Assembly: GCA_003140665.1 (NCBI GenBank)
Contig: PLKS01000272.1
Span: 1 to 33,043, forward strand
From: Opitutaceae bacterium
Lineage (GTDB): Bacteria > Verrucomicrobiota > Verrucomicrobiia > Opitutales > Opitutaceae
DNA: 33,043 nucleotides
Direction: 5' to 3'
Shown here: piece after piece, positions 24,248 to 33,043 of the stretch
Layout: each line of letters opens with the position of its first letter
Numbering within the stretch: the first letter of the stretch is position 1
Notes under the pieces: generated by a model
The model's database searches: none
Seen by the model: only the letters and a program-made list of their open reading frames with translations
What the model was told of the DNA's origin: nothing
Program-made: the position numbers and the translations under genes

Positions 24248-25576
24248 ATGCCAAATGCCGCGATCGAGCTGCTGATCCTCGGACTCCTCATCGTCGCGAA
24301 CGGGATCCTCACCGCGGCGGAGACCGCGCTCGTCTCGGCGCGCCAGGCGAAGCTCAGGCGCATGGCCGACGCCGGCGGCGAGGGCGCCAGGGCTGCGCTG
24401 GCGATCGCGGAGCACCCGGGCCGCTTCCTCGCGCTCGTCCAGTTCTGGCTCACGCTGAGCACCGTCATCGCGGCCGTCGTCGTTGTGGCATCGGCGGCCG
24501 ACTGGTTCTCGTCGCTATTCTCGCGGTGGCCCGCCGCCGCCCCTTGGGCGGAGACGATCGGGATGGCCGCCGCGACGCTGGCGCTCAGCGCGGTCATGCT
24601 CGTCTTCGGCGAGCTTCTTCCAAAGCGGATCGCCCTCTCGAACCCGGAGCGCGCGGCGGCCGTCCTCGGGCCCGCGATGCGCACCGTCATGCGGGTCATC
24701 GGCCCGTTCTCCTCGGCGCTCGGCGCGATGAGCGACAGGCTCGCGCGCTCGATGGGGTTCAACCCGAGGCCGATCGCCGACACGGTGGGCGACGAGGATG
24801 TGCGCGCGCTCGTCGAGCGGGGACTCCACGCGGGCGTGTTCAAGCGGGCGAAGAAGGAGATGGTCGAGGGGGTGCTTTCGCTCGACAACCTGCCGATCAC
24901 CGCGATCATGACGCCGCGCTCGAAGATCGTGTTCCTCAACATCGACGACAACGAGGAGACGAACTGGCGCAAGATCGTCACCAGCGGGCATTCGTACTTC
25001 CCCGTGTATCAGAAAAACCGCGACCAGGTGGTCGGGATGGTCTCGGTGAAGGCGCTCTGGGCGCACTCGGCGATCGGGCTGCCCACGACCCTCAAGAACC
25101 TGCTCGTGCCCCCGCTCATCGCCCCGGAGTCGATGACCGCGACCCAGCTGCTCGAGCAGTTCAAGAAGACGGGCCGGCACACCGCCGTGATATCGGACGA
25201 GTTCGGCGCGATCCAGGGTCTCGTGACGCTGATCGACGTATTCGAGGCGATCGTCGGCGACCTTCCCGAGCCCGGGCAGCGCAACCAGGACGGGGCGAAG
25301 CGGCGGGAGGACGGCACGTGGGTCGTCGATGCCACGCTCCCGATCGCCGAGTTCAAGTCGGTCCTCGGGATCTCGGCGCCCCTTCCCGACCAGGCCGAGG
25401 CGGAGTACCGGACCGCCGGGGGGTTCGTGGTCACGCAGTTCGGCCGCATCCCGGCCGTCGGCGACCATTTCGAGTGGGGAGGCTGGAGGTTCGAGGTGGC
25501 CGAGATGGACCGGCGCCGCGTCGACAAGGTGCTGGTCGCGAGGACGGCGCCGGATCCCGCGAAGGCGACCGCATAG
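24248..25576 (+). CDS. CNNM/CorC-family (hemolysin-like) transporter with CBS pair
   Basis: 442 aa. LLIVANGILTAAETALVSARQAKLRRMADAG; FGELLPKRIALSNPE; LPITAIMTPRSKIVFLN; C-terminal CorC_HlyC segment. Confidence 0.95.
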   Translation: MPNAAIELLILGLLIVANGILTAAETALVSARQAKLRRMADAGGEGARAALAIAEHPGRFLALVQFWLTLSTVIAAVVVVASAADWFSSLFSRWPAAAPWAETIGMAAATLALSAVMLVFGELLPKRIALSNPERAAAVLGPAMRTVMRVIGPFSSALGAMSDRLARSMGFNPRPIADTVGDEDVRALVERGLHAGVFKRAKKEMVEGVLSLDNLPITAIMTPRSKIVFLNIDDNEETNWRKIVTSGHSYFPVYQKNRDQVVGMVSVKALWAHSAIGLPTTLKNLLVPPLIAPESMTATQLLEQFKKTGRHTAVISDEFGAIQGLVTLIDVFEAIVGDLPEPGQRNQDGAKRREDGTWVVDATLPIAEFKSVLGISAPLPDQAEAEYRTAGGFVVTQFGRIPAVGDHFEWGGWRFEVAEMDRRRVDKVLVARTAPDPAKATA

Positions 25577-25687
25577 CCGCGTGCGGACGCCGGGAAGGCA
25601 TGACGCCTCGCCCCTGCGAATAACTTGTGGGAAAAGGAGCGTTGCGTTTGAGTCCTCCGCCATCGACGTTTCGACCATGCCGGACCC

Positions 25688-26620
25688 ATGCAAGATGCCT
25701 TCACCGGAATCCCGACCCGAATCCGCGGCCGCCACCTCCCGGACGCGGCCGGGCGAGCCGCTCTTCAGGACGATCACGAGCGACGACTGGACGCGCTCGC
25801 TCAACTCGGCGCGGCGGCAGTCCAATGCAATCTCCGAGCAGATACGGACCGTGATCTCGTCCTCCTTGCCGAAGACGAAGTGATCCTACTGGAGGGCGCG
25901 GGCGCCGAGTGGGCCGCTCTGGGGGCGGCCATCCGGGCCTTCCGCGCCCAACTGCCGCTTCGGCCGCTGGCCGACTTCGGGTTCTCAACGACCGAGGGCA
26001 ACCCGCTGGAGGAGCCCAATCCGCGCCTTCGACGGATCGGTGTCGGCGTGGAGGCGTGGGCCTTTGCAGCGGACGGCGACGCCTCGGTGTACAAGTTCTA
26101 CCTCCCCCGCGAGGAGAAGCGCATCGGCAGCGAATTCGGCTTCCAGCGCGGGGACGAGACCCTGGTGCTCGCCGAGGCCCGTCTCGGCGACTACCGCGCG
26201 CTCCTGGAAAAGCTCCTGATCATCCATGCCCTCGGCGGCATGGCGACGGAGGTCGTCGCGGTGACGCCGGAGGGCATCCTCGTCGCGAAACAGGCGCTCG
26301 GCGATCCGCTGCCACAGGGCGATGATATGTCACGCGACCTGCCGCCAAACCTTGTCGAGATCCCGTCGCGCTTCCTGCGGGCGAACCGCGACCATCCCCG
26401 CCTCCTTTTCCTCGGTGGCAGGCCCTACCTCGTCGCCGACCTGCATGCGCGAAACTTCGTCCGCGGGAGCGACGGGGCCCTGCGCGTGATTGACCTGGTG
26501 GCGGGCCCGTGGCCCGGCACCGACTCCCTTGCGGATCCCCTCGCCGCCCAATGGCTTGACCGGGTGCGGGCCGACCCGCTGGCCTCCGCCCTCCCCGCCG
26601 CGCCGGACGAGGAGCTGTGA
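25688..26620 (+). CDS. Hypothetical protein with protein-kinase-like/polyvalent-kinase-like C-terminal motifs
   Basis: 310 aa. VEAWAFAADGDASVYKFYLPRE (beta-strand plus Lys), YLVADLHARNFVRGSDGALRVIDLVAGPWPG (resembling HxDxxxxN and DFG-like elements). Confidence 0.7.
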   Translation: MQDAFTGIPTRIRGRHLPDAAGRAALQDDHERRLDALAQLGAAAVQCNLRADTDRDLVLLAEDEVILLEGAGAEWAALGAAIRAFRAQLPLRPLADFGFSTTEGNPLEEPNPRLRRIGVGVEAWAFAADGDASVYKFYLPREEKRIGSEFGFQRGDETLVLAEARLGDYRALLEKLLIIHALGGMATEVVAVTPEGILVAKQALGDPLPQGDDMSRDLPPNLVEIPSRFLRANRDHPRLLFLGGRPYLVADLHARNFVRGSDGALRVIDLVAGPWPGTDSLADPLAAQWLDRVRADPLASALPAAPDEEL

Positions 26621-26633
26621 GCCGGAGGGCTGC

Positions 26634-27167
26634 TCAACCCTTCTGCTCGGCGATGACCTTGAGGACGTCGTCGGCCTGCTCGGTCGTCTTCGCGCTATAG
26701 TCCGCCCAGACGATCTTGCCGTCCCTGATCAGGAAGGCCTCCCGTTTCGCGAACTTCCCAAAGGTGGGCACGTCCTTCACCGTGACGCCAAAGGCGTCGA
26801 TGACCGTCCTGTCGGGATCGGCCATCAGCGTGAACGGGAAATGATACTTCTCCTTGAACGCCTTCTGGGCGCCCACCTGGTCGAGGCTGACGCCGATCAC
26901 GGCGACACCCTCTTTCGTCAGCTTCTCATAGGCGTCGCGAAGCGAGCAGCCCTGGGCGGTGCAGCCCGGCGTGTCGGCCTTGGGGAAGAAATAGACCAGC
27001 GTGTAGGTCTGCTTGGAATAGACGTCGGCGAGATTGAGCTGCTGACCGGTCTCGGTGATGCCGGTCACCTCCGGGGCCTTGTCGCCCACCTTGAGCTCGG
27101 CTTTTGCGGAATTGGTCATGGCAAGCACGGTTGAAAGGATGATGAGGGGAAGGATCGTCGGTTTCAT
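26634..27167 (-). CDS. Exported peroxiredoxin (AhpC/TSA, Bcp-like)
   Basis: MKPTILPLIILSTVLAMTNSAKAELKVGDKAPEV...FFPKADTPGCTAQGCSLRDAYEKLTKEGVAVIGVSLD. Confidence 0.93.
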   Translation of the reverse strand: MKPTILPLIILSTVLAMTNSAKAELKVGDKAPEVTGITETGQQLNLADVYSKQTYTLVYFFPKADTPGCTAQGCSLRDAYEKLTKEGVAVIGVSLDQVGAQKAFKEKYHFPFTLMADPDRTVIDAFGVTVKDVPTFGKFAKREAFLIRDGKIVWADYSAKTTEQADDVLKVIAEQKG

Positions 27168-27354
27168 GGGGGCGGGAAACCTGATCCCTAAGTGCCGGAT
27201 TTGCAAGCTGCCAAGGGAATCAGGAAATCAGCGGGTCCAGGGCCCCTTTTCCGGAACTTTCTGGGGTCCGCGGACGACTAAAACCGGCTCATAGGATGCG
27301 GCCGCGACCCGGCATTGCATTTGTCCGCTTTCTCTGTAAGCAGCTTTCTTCTTC

Positions 27355-30300
27355 ATGCCATTCCCTTCGTCCCCAAGAACCCGCCTGCGCGGCATTAGAT
27401 TTGCGGGTTTCCTGCTGCTGGCGGCCACGGGCGCGGCTCTCAACGCCCAGAACCCCAACCCCGCCAACGATGGCTTCGATCCCAACGCGAACGGCATCGT
27501 CAACACTCTGGTGGTGCAGCCGGATGGCAAGATCTTGATGGGAGGGTACTTCACCCAACTTCAACCCTTCGGCGAACCGGTCTCGGGCCATGCCTACGTC
27601 GCGCGCCTGAACCACGACGGGTCGGCGGACACGAGCTTCACTCCAAACGCCAACGGCGTCGTCCGCACCCTGGTGCTCCAGGCAAACGGCCAGATCCTCA
27701 TCGGCGGCAATTTCACGACGATCCAGCCCTCGGGGGGCGGGACGGCGGCCGCCCGCATGTACGCGGCCCGGCTCAACGCCGACGGAAGCCTCGATCCGGT
27801 CTTCAACCCGAACACCAACGGCACGGTCTACGCGATCGCGGTCCAGCCGAACGGCCAGGTCGTGATCGGGGGGTCGTTCACGACCGTCCAGGCCGGCGGC
27901 GCGTCGGCCGCGACGACCCGCAACCACATCGCGAGGCTCAACGCGGACGGATCGCTCGACACGAGCTTCGATCCCAACGCCGACCGGACGGTGCTTTCGC
28001 TCGCGGTCGAGGTCAACGGGCAGGTCGTCGTGGGCGGCGGATTCACCAAGCTTCAACCCAACGGGGCGTCCTCCGCGACGACGCGCAACTGCATCGCGCG
28101 GCTCAATTCCGACGGCTCGCTGGACACCAGCTTTGATCCCGAGGCGAGCGGCAGCGTGAACGCGATCCTGGTGCTCCCGAACGGGCAGATCGTGCTGGGC
28201 GGGGAGTTCGTCAGCTTTCAGCCGAACGGCGCGACGGCCCCGTTCCAGACCGACTTTCTCGCCAGGCTCAACGCCGACGGCACGGTCGACGGGACCTACA
28301 TCGTCAATCCGCTGGCCAGCGTCGAGGCCCTCGCCCTCCAGACCGACGGTAAGCTCCTCATCGGAGGCACCTTCACCTCGGTCTACGCCCAGAACAGCCC
28401 CGCCCCCGAGATCCTCAACTATGCCGCGCGGATAAACACCGACGGGTCGGTCGACGGGTCCTTTGACCCGAATCCCGACCAGGCGGTCAACGCAATCGCG
28501 GTTCAGCAGGATGGGAGCGTAATTCTCGGCGGGTTTTTCGAGGCGATCCAGACAAACGAGGTCGGGGCTTCCATCACCCGCAATTTCATCGCGCGCGTGA
28601 GCGGGGAGGGCTCGCTCGACGCAACGATGGCGCCGGATGGCGCCGGGACCATTTTCGCCGCCGTCCCGCTTTCCAACGGGCAGTTCCTCGTCGGGGGAAA
28701 TTTCCAGAGCATCGCGGGGGTCACACGCGCCTATCTCGCCCGCCTGAATGCCGACGGCTCGCTGGACCCGACGTTCGCCCCGACGCTGAACGGCAGCGTG
28801 CTCTCCATCTCGGTGATGACGAACAACCAGATGATCATCGGGGGCGACTTCACGACTATCGATGGGATTCCCCGCGGCTATGTCGCGCGCCTCAACAGCG
28901 ACGGCACGGTCGACGGCCCGTTCAATCCCAATGCAAACGGCGAGGTGACGCTGGTCGTGCAGCAGTCGAACGGCCAGATCCTCATCAGCGGCTTCTTCTC
29001 GGTGCTCACACCCAACGGGGTGACCACCGGGATCGCGATAGGCGGATTTGCACGGCTCAATACCGACGGCTCGATGGACCTCACCTTCAATCCGAACCCC
29101 ACGGGGGGCCGGGTGCTCGCGATCGACATCCAATCGGACGGCAAGATGCTGGTGGCCGGCGAATTCACCCAGATCGGGGGGGTGGTGCGGGGCTACGTGG
29201 CGCGGCTGCTCTCGACGGGGGCGATCGACACGGTGGACTTCGACCCCGAGGCAAACCTGCCGGTGTACGCGATGGCGGTCCAGTCGGACGGAAAGATAGT
29301 GATCGGCGGCCTGTTCACGTCGGTCATCCCCCAGACGGCCACGCCGGGGAACATCAACAATAACACCACGACGACAAACCAGTACGGAGAAACCGTGACG
29401 CTTCCGCCCCCCGGGGACAGCGCGACGACGCCCATCTACATCAACAAGCTGGCTCGCCTCAACACGGACGGCACGCTCGACACGACGTTCTTCCCGGACC
29501 CAAGCGCCACCGTCCAGGCGATCGCCATCCAGTCGGACGGGTCGATCGTGGTGGGTGGCTCGATGACCTCCTTCGCACAGAATGGCAACCCGACCGGGAC
29601 GATCCGAAACTATATCGGCCGGGTCGAGACCGACGGCACCCTTGACCCGGGGTTCGACCCCGACGCGAACGCCCAGGTCAATGTCATAGACCTGCTTTCA
29701 AACGGGCTCATCCTGATCGGCGGGAGCTTCACGACGCTGCAGCCGAACGGGGCCGCGGCGCCGGTGCAGGCGAACCACGTCGCGATCCTCAATGTGGACG
29801 GTTCCATCTCCCCCTCGTTCTCCGAGGGCGCGAACGCGAGCGCGAACGGCCAGCAGGTCAACGCGTCGGCGCTGCTCCCCGGCGGCCAGATGCTGATCGG
29901 CGGCTCATTCAGCCCGATCGGGGGCGCCCCGGCTTCCAACCTGTGCGTGTTCAATCCCGACGGCACGCCGGACACCGCGTACAACTCGGTCTTTGACGGC
30001 CCGGTGAACGCGATCTCGGTCTCGCCGAAGGGCGCCTCCACCCCCACGTCCACGAGCTACGCCGTATGGCTCGAGTCGACCGGGCTGGTCCGGTACCTGT
30101 ACTCGGCGGCGTCCAACGGGGTGGTATCCGCGGTCCTGCAGCAGTCGGATGGAAAGGTCCTCGTGGGGGGGCTCTTCAGCAGTTTCTCGGGCGCCGGTGG
30201 ATTCCAGAACCTGGTGCGCCTCAATACCGACGGGACGCTGGACACCACGTTCAACCCGGCGCCAAACGGTCAGGTCGCCGCCCTGGCGTTGCAGGCGAAC

Positions 30301-33043
30301 GGCCAGATCCTCGTCGGCGGGTCCTTCACCGCCATAGAAAGCGCCTCCGGCACCTCCTATCCCTATGGCTACCTCGCCAGGCTCAATTCCGACGGGAGCG
30401 TGGACACGAGCTTCAACCCGTCCCCCAACCTGCAGGTAAGCAGCCTCGCGGTCCAGTCCAACGGCCAGATCCTCGCCGGCGGGTATTTCACCGCGGTCGA
30501 GACCGTCTCGTCGACGACGCTGGTGCAGCGCAGCTTCATGGCGAGGTTCAACGCGGACGGGACCCTCGACACGAATTTCAACCCGGATTTCAACGGTGTC
30601 CCATTCGCGATCATCGCCCTCGCGAACGGCCAGATACTGGCCGGCGGGGCGTTCACGGAACTCACGCCAAACGAAACGGGGACCGCCATCACGCAGAACG
30701 GCCTGGCCAGGCTCAATTCCGACGGGACGCTGGACACCACCTTCATCCCCAACCCGAGCGGAACCGTGTATGCGATGGCGGTGCAGCCGAACGGCCAAAT
30801 CCTCGTCGGCGGCAACTTCACCGAGTTCCAGCCGAATCCGACCTACACCACGGTCAACGGCATCCAGACCCCCAGCGGCACCATCTATACCGAGTACTAC
30901 CTTGCCCGCCTCAATCCCAACGGCCTCCCCGACACCACGTTCAGCCCGTACCCGAACTCGTCGGTCACGGCGATCGCGCTGCAACCAAACGGGCAGATCA
31001 TCGTCGGCGGAAATTTCAACGGGTTTTCCCCCAATGGGTCCACCATCCTCACCAACCGCAATTTCATCGCGCGCATCAATGCCGACGGCACGGTCGACCC
31101 GGCGTTCGACCCCGAGCTGAACTCCGCCGCGAACGCGGTCGAGGTGCTGTCGGACGGATCGATATTCGCGGGAGGAAACTTCACGGCCGTCCAGACGGGC
31201 GCCGCGATCCTCGTGGGGGGCTCGTTCACCCACGTGGGCGGGTTCGCCGCGCCCTACTTGGTCCGCCTGAACGCCGACAGCACGGTCGACGGGACGTTCA
31301 CCTCGACGCCGGACGGCCCCGTGAATGCGATCACCGCGCAGAGCACCGGCGGGGTGTATGTCGGCGGGTCCTTCGCCAACATCGCCGGGCAGGCGAGGTC
31401 CGATCTCGCGCACCTCAACCCCGACGGGTCGCTGGACACCTCGTTCAGCGCCAACGCAAACGCGGCGGTGAACGCGATCGCCCTGCAGCCGAACGGCGAG
31501 GCCGTCGTCGGCGGGGCGTTCACGTCCATCGGAGGGCAGCCTGCCGCCTATGTCGCGAGGCTGGGGCCGACGGGAACGCCCGACACCTCGTTCGCAGCCT
31601 CGGTCAACGGCACCGTCAATGCGATCGTGGTCCAGCCCAACGGCCAGATCGTCATCGGCGGGGCGTTCACGAGCGTCGGTGGCCAGCCGGAAGGCGGGAT
31701 GGCGAGGCTCAACAGCGACGGATCCCTCGACACGACCTTCAGCCCGAACGCAAACGGAACCGTCCAGGCGGTGACGCAGCAGGTTGACGGCACCTTCTTT
31801 GCGGGCGGCTCCTTCACGACCATCGGGGGGCAGCCCATCGCCTACATCGCGCACATCGAGGCCAGCGGCGCGGTCGACACCACGTTCAATCCCGTCCCCA
31901 ACGGCCCGGTTTACGGCATCCTTGTCCAGCCCGACGGCAAGGTCGTACTCGGCGGGAGCTTCACGACGGTGGGCGGCCAGACCCGCTATCTGCTGGCGCG
32001 CCTTTCCACGCAGAACGCCGTGACGCAATCCCTCCTGGTGAGCGCGGACGAGACGACCATCACGTGGATGCGCGGCGGCGGATCCCCCTCGCTCGCGTCG
32101 GTCGTGTTTGAGGAATCGACGGACGGCACGCACTTCACGACCACGGCCCAGGCGACGTCCCTCGACGGGTCGACATGGCAGGTCACGGGCGTCACCCCGG
32201 AGGGCCCGACGTCCTTCTACGTGCTCGCGATCGGCGTCGCACCCACGTCCCGGTACAGCTCGTCCGGCCTCATCGAGACGACCGCGGCGGTGAATGTCCT
32301 GGCGATCCCGGTCGTCAACTCCGCGGCGCAGGCGTCCGGCAATTCGGGAACGCCCTTCAGCTTCACGGTGACGGCCACCCAGTCGCCGACGTCCTTCGCG
32401 GCCTCGGGCCTTCCGCCCGGGCTCAGCATCAATTCGTCGACCGGCCTGATTTCCGGGACCCCGACGGGGGTCGGAACCTACAACGTCACGGTGACGGTCA
32501 GCAATTCCAGCGGCTATTCGACGTCCAACCTGACGATTGCGATCGGCCCGTCGAGCGGCACCTCGTACGCCCCTTCCCCGTCCTCCTCCAGCGACCGGCT
32601 TCTCAACCTGTCATGCCGCGCCGACCTGAGCGGCAGCAGCGTCCTGATCGCCGGGTTCGTCATCTCGGGAACCGGCCAGAAGACCCTGCTCCTAAGGGCC
32701 GTGGGGCCCGGCCTTTCGGCCTTCGGCGTCCCCGGCGTCATGGCGGCACCGGAACTGCAGCTTTATTCGGGGACGGGCGCGCTGCTCGCGCAGAACAGCC
32801 TATGGGGCGGAAGCGCCAGCCTTTCGGCGACGTTCGCGCAGGTCGGGGCCTTCGCGCTCTCGCCGACCAGCGCCGACGCGGCGACCGTGGTCAGCCTTTC
32901 CCCCGGCCCCTATACGCTCCATGTGTTCGATCCCTCGGGAGCGGGAGGCGTGGTCCTCACCGAGATCTATGACGCGAGCGCGTCCCCGCTCGCGGCCGCG
33001 CAGCGCCTCGTGAACATCTCGGCCAGGGGCTCGGTGAGCCCCG
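27355..33043 (+). CDS. Giant secreted delta-60 repeat protein with He_PIG-like domain (3' end beyond window)
   Basis: Open frame from ATG 27355 (MPFPSSPRTRLRGIRFAGFLLLAATGAALNAQ...) to window end. About 28 units of the type ARLNxDGSLDTSFNPNxNGxVxAIAVQPNGQILVGGSF by eye, then IPVVNSAAQASGNSGTPFSFTVTATQ..GLPPGLSINSSTGLISGTPTGVGTYNVTVTVSN (putative Ig) and a verrucomicrobial-type C-terminal module FVISGTGQKTLLLRAVGPGLSAFGV. Confidence 0.93.
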   Translation, partial: MPFPSSPRTRLRGIRFAGFLLLAATGAALNAQNPNPANDGFDPNANGIVNTLVVQPDGKILMGGYFTQLQPFGEPVSGHAYVARLNHDGSADTSFTPNANGVVRTLVLQANGQILIGGNFTTIQPSGGGTAAARMYAARLNADGSLDPVFNPNTNGTVYAIAVQPNGQVVIGGSFTTVQAGGASAATTRNHIARLNADGSLDTSFDPNADRTVLSLAVEVNGQVVVGGGFTKLQPNGASSATTRNCIARLNSDGSLDTSFDPEASGSVNAILVLPNGQIVLGGEFVSFQPNGATAPFQTDFLARLNADGTVDGTYIVNPLASVEALALQTDGKLLIGGTFTSVYAQNSPAPEILNYAARINTDGSVDGSFDPNPDQAVNAIAVQQDGSVILGGFFEAIQTNEVGASITRNFIARVSGEGSLDATMAPDGAGTIFAAVPLSNGQFLVGGNFQSIAGVTRAYLARLNADGSLDPTFAPTLNGSVLSISVMTNNQMIIGGDFTTIDGIPRGYVARLNSDGTVDGPFNPNANGEVTLVVQQSNGQILISGFFSVLTPNGVTTGIAIGGFARLNTDGSMDLTFNPNPTGGRVLAIDIQSDGKMLVAGEFTQIGGVVRGYVARLLSTGAIDTVDFDPEANLPVYAMAVQSDGKIVIGGLFTSVIPQTATPGNINNNTTTTNQYGETVTLPPPGDSATTPIYINKLARLNTDGTLDTTFFPDPSATVQAIAIQSDGSIVVGGSMTSFAQNGNPTGTIRNYIGRVETDGTLDPGFDPDANAQVNVIDLLSNGLILIGGSFTTLQPNGAAAPVQANHVAILNVDGSISPSFSEGANASANGQQVNASALLPGGQMLIGGSFSPIGGAPASNLCVFNPDGTPDTAYNSVFDGPVNAISVSPKGASTPTSTSYAVWLESTGLVRYLYSAASNGVVSAVLQQSDGKVLVGGLFSSFSGAGGFQNLVRLNTDGTLDTTFNPAPNGQVAALALQANGQILVGGSFTAIESASGTSYPYGYLARLNSDGSVDTSFNPSPNLQVSSLAVQSNGQILAGGYFTAVETVSSTTLVQRSFMARFNADGTLDTNFNPDFNGVPFAIIALANGQILAGGAFTELTPNETGTAITQNGLARLNSDGTLDTTFIPNPSGTVYAMAVQPNGQILVGGNFTEFQPNPTYTTVNGIQTPSGTIYTEYYLARLNPNGLPDTTFSPYPNSSVTAIALQPNGQIIVGGNFNGFSPNGSTILTNRNFIARINADGTVDPAFDPELNSAANAVEVLSDGSIFAGGNFTAVQTGAAILVGGSFTHVGGFAAPYLVRLNADSTVDGTFTSTPDGPVNAITAQSTGGVYVGGSFANIAGQARSDLAHLNPDGSLDTSFSANANAAVNAIALQPNGEAVVGGAFTSIGGQPAAYVARLGPTGTPDTSFAASVNGTVNAIVVQPNGQIVIGGAFTSVGGQPEGGMARLNSDGSLDTTFSPNANGTVQAVTQQVDGTFFAGGSFTTIGGQPIAYIAHIEASGAVDTTFNPVPNGPVYGILVQPDGKVVLGGSFTTVGGQTRYLLARLSTQNAVTQSLLVSADETTITWMRGGGSPSLASVVFEESTDGTHFTTTAQATSLDGSTWQVTGVTPEGPTSFYVLAIGVAPTSRYSSSGLIETTAAVNVLAIPVVNSAAQASGNSGTPFSFTVTATQSPTSFAASGLPPGLSINSSTGLISGTPTGVGTYNVTVTVSNSSGYSTSNLTIAIGPSSGTSYAPSPSSSSDRLLNLSCRADLSGSSVLIAGFVISGTGQKTLLLRAVGPGLSAFGVPGVMAAPELQLYSGTGALLAQNSLWGGSASLSATFAQVGAFALSPTSADAATVVSLSPGPYTLHVFDPSGAGGVVLTEIYDASASPLAAAQRLVNISARGSVSP

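Noticed and set aside
24100-25623. 507-aa plus-strand ORF overlapping the CorC/CNNM gene
   Set aside because: Arg/Gly/Asp-rich out-of-frame reading; the 24248..25576 frame contains conserved CNNM, CBS and CorC_HlyC elements.
27289-29133. 614-aa minus-strand ORF (also 29905..32133 -, 30066..31787 +) inside the delta-60 gene
   Set aside because: Frame-shadow artefacts: the sense frame is a clear delta-60 protein. The antisense/alternate translations are Arg/Asp/Val/Gly-rich low-complexity mirrors of the repeats with no signal peptide or domain.

Overview
GC-rich bacterial chromosomal window. The secreted delta-60/He_PIG protein, the NHL and YXWGXW proteins and the gene style suggest Verrucomicrobiota (Opitutales-like); this taxonomy is inference. 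Main finding: a minus-strand locus at about 1.7-10.2 kb with five tandem paralogs of a signal-peptide-bearing protein family I cannot name. It is flanked by a sensor histidine kinase gene on one side and an NtrC-type sigma-54 response regulator gene on the other. Four paralogs are chained by 4-nt stop/start overlaps. The two transcription-unit heads (upstream of 8482 and of 4391) carry a nearly identical regulatory module: a sigma-54 -24/-12-like promoter (CTTGGCAYGCGGYGAGCAAT) and, about 128-129 bp further upstream, a 16-bp imperfect inverted repeat (TGGGYGTAGGTTCCCA), a candidate activator site. This looks like a self-contained two-component/sigma-54-controlled envelope protein array. The rest is mostly conventional: SDR, RNB ribonuclease, YXWGXW protein, GNAT, methyltransferase, OsmC, MFS, TPR membrane protein, OmpH/Skp, YjbQ, CDF, ACT, DUF3299, CorC/CNNM, a kinase-like protein and peroxiredoxin. 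Both window ends cut repeat-protein genes: an NHL-repeat gene on the left and a >1,890-codon delta-60 repeat gene on the right. Both are missing from the supplied ORF track because they run off the window. Many long ORFs in the track are antisense or frame-shadow artefacts of high GC.
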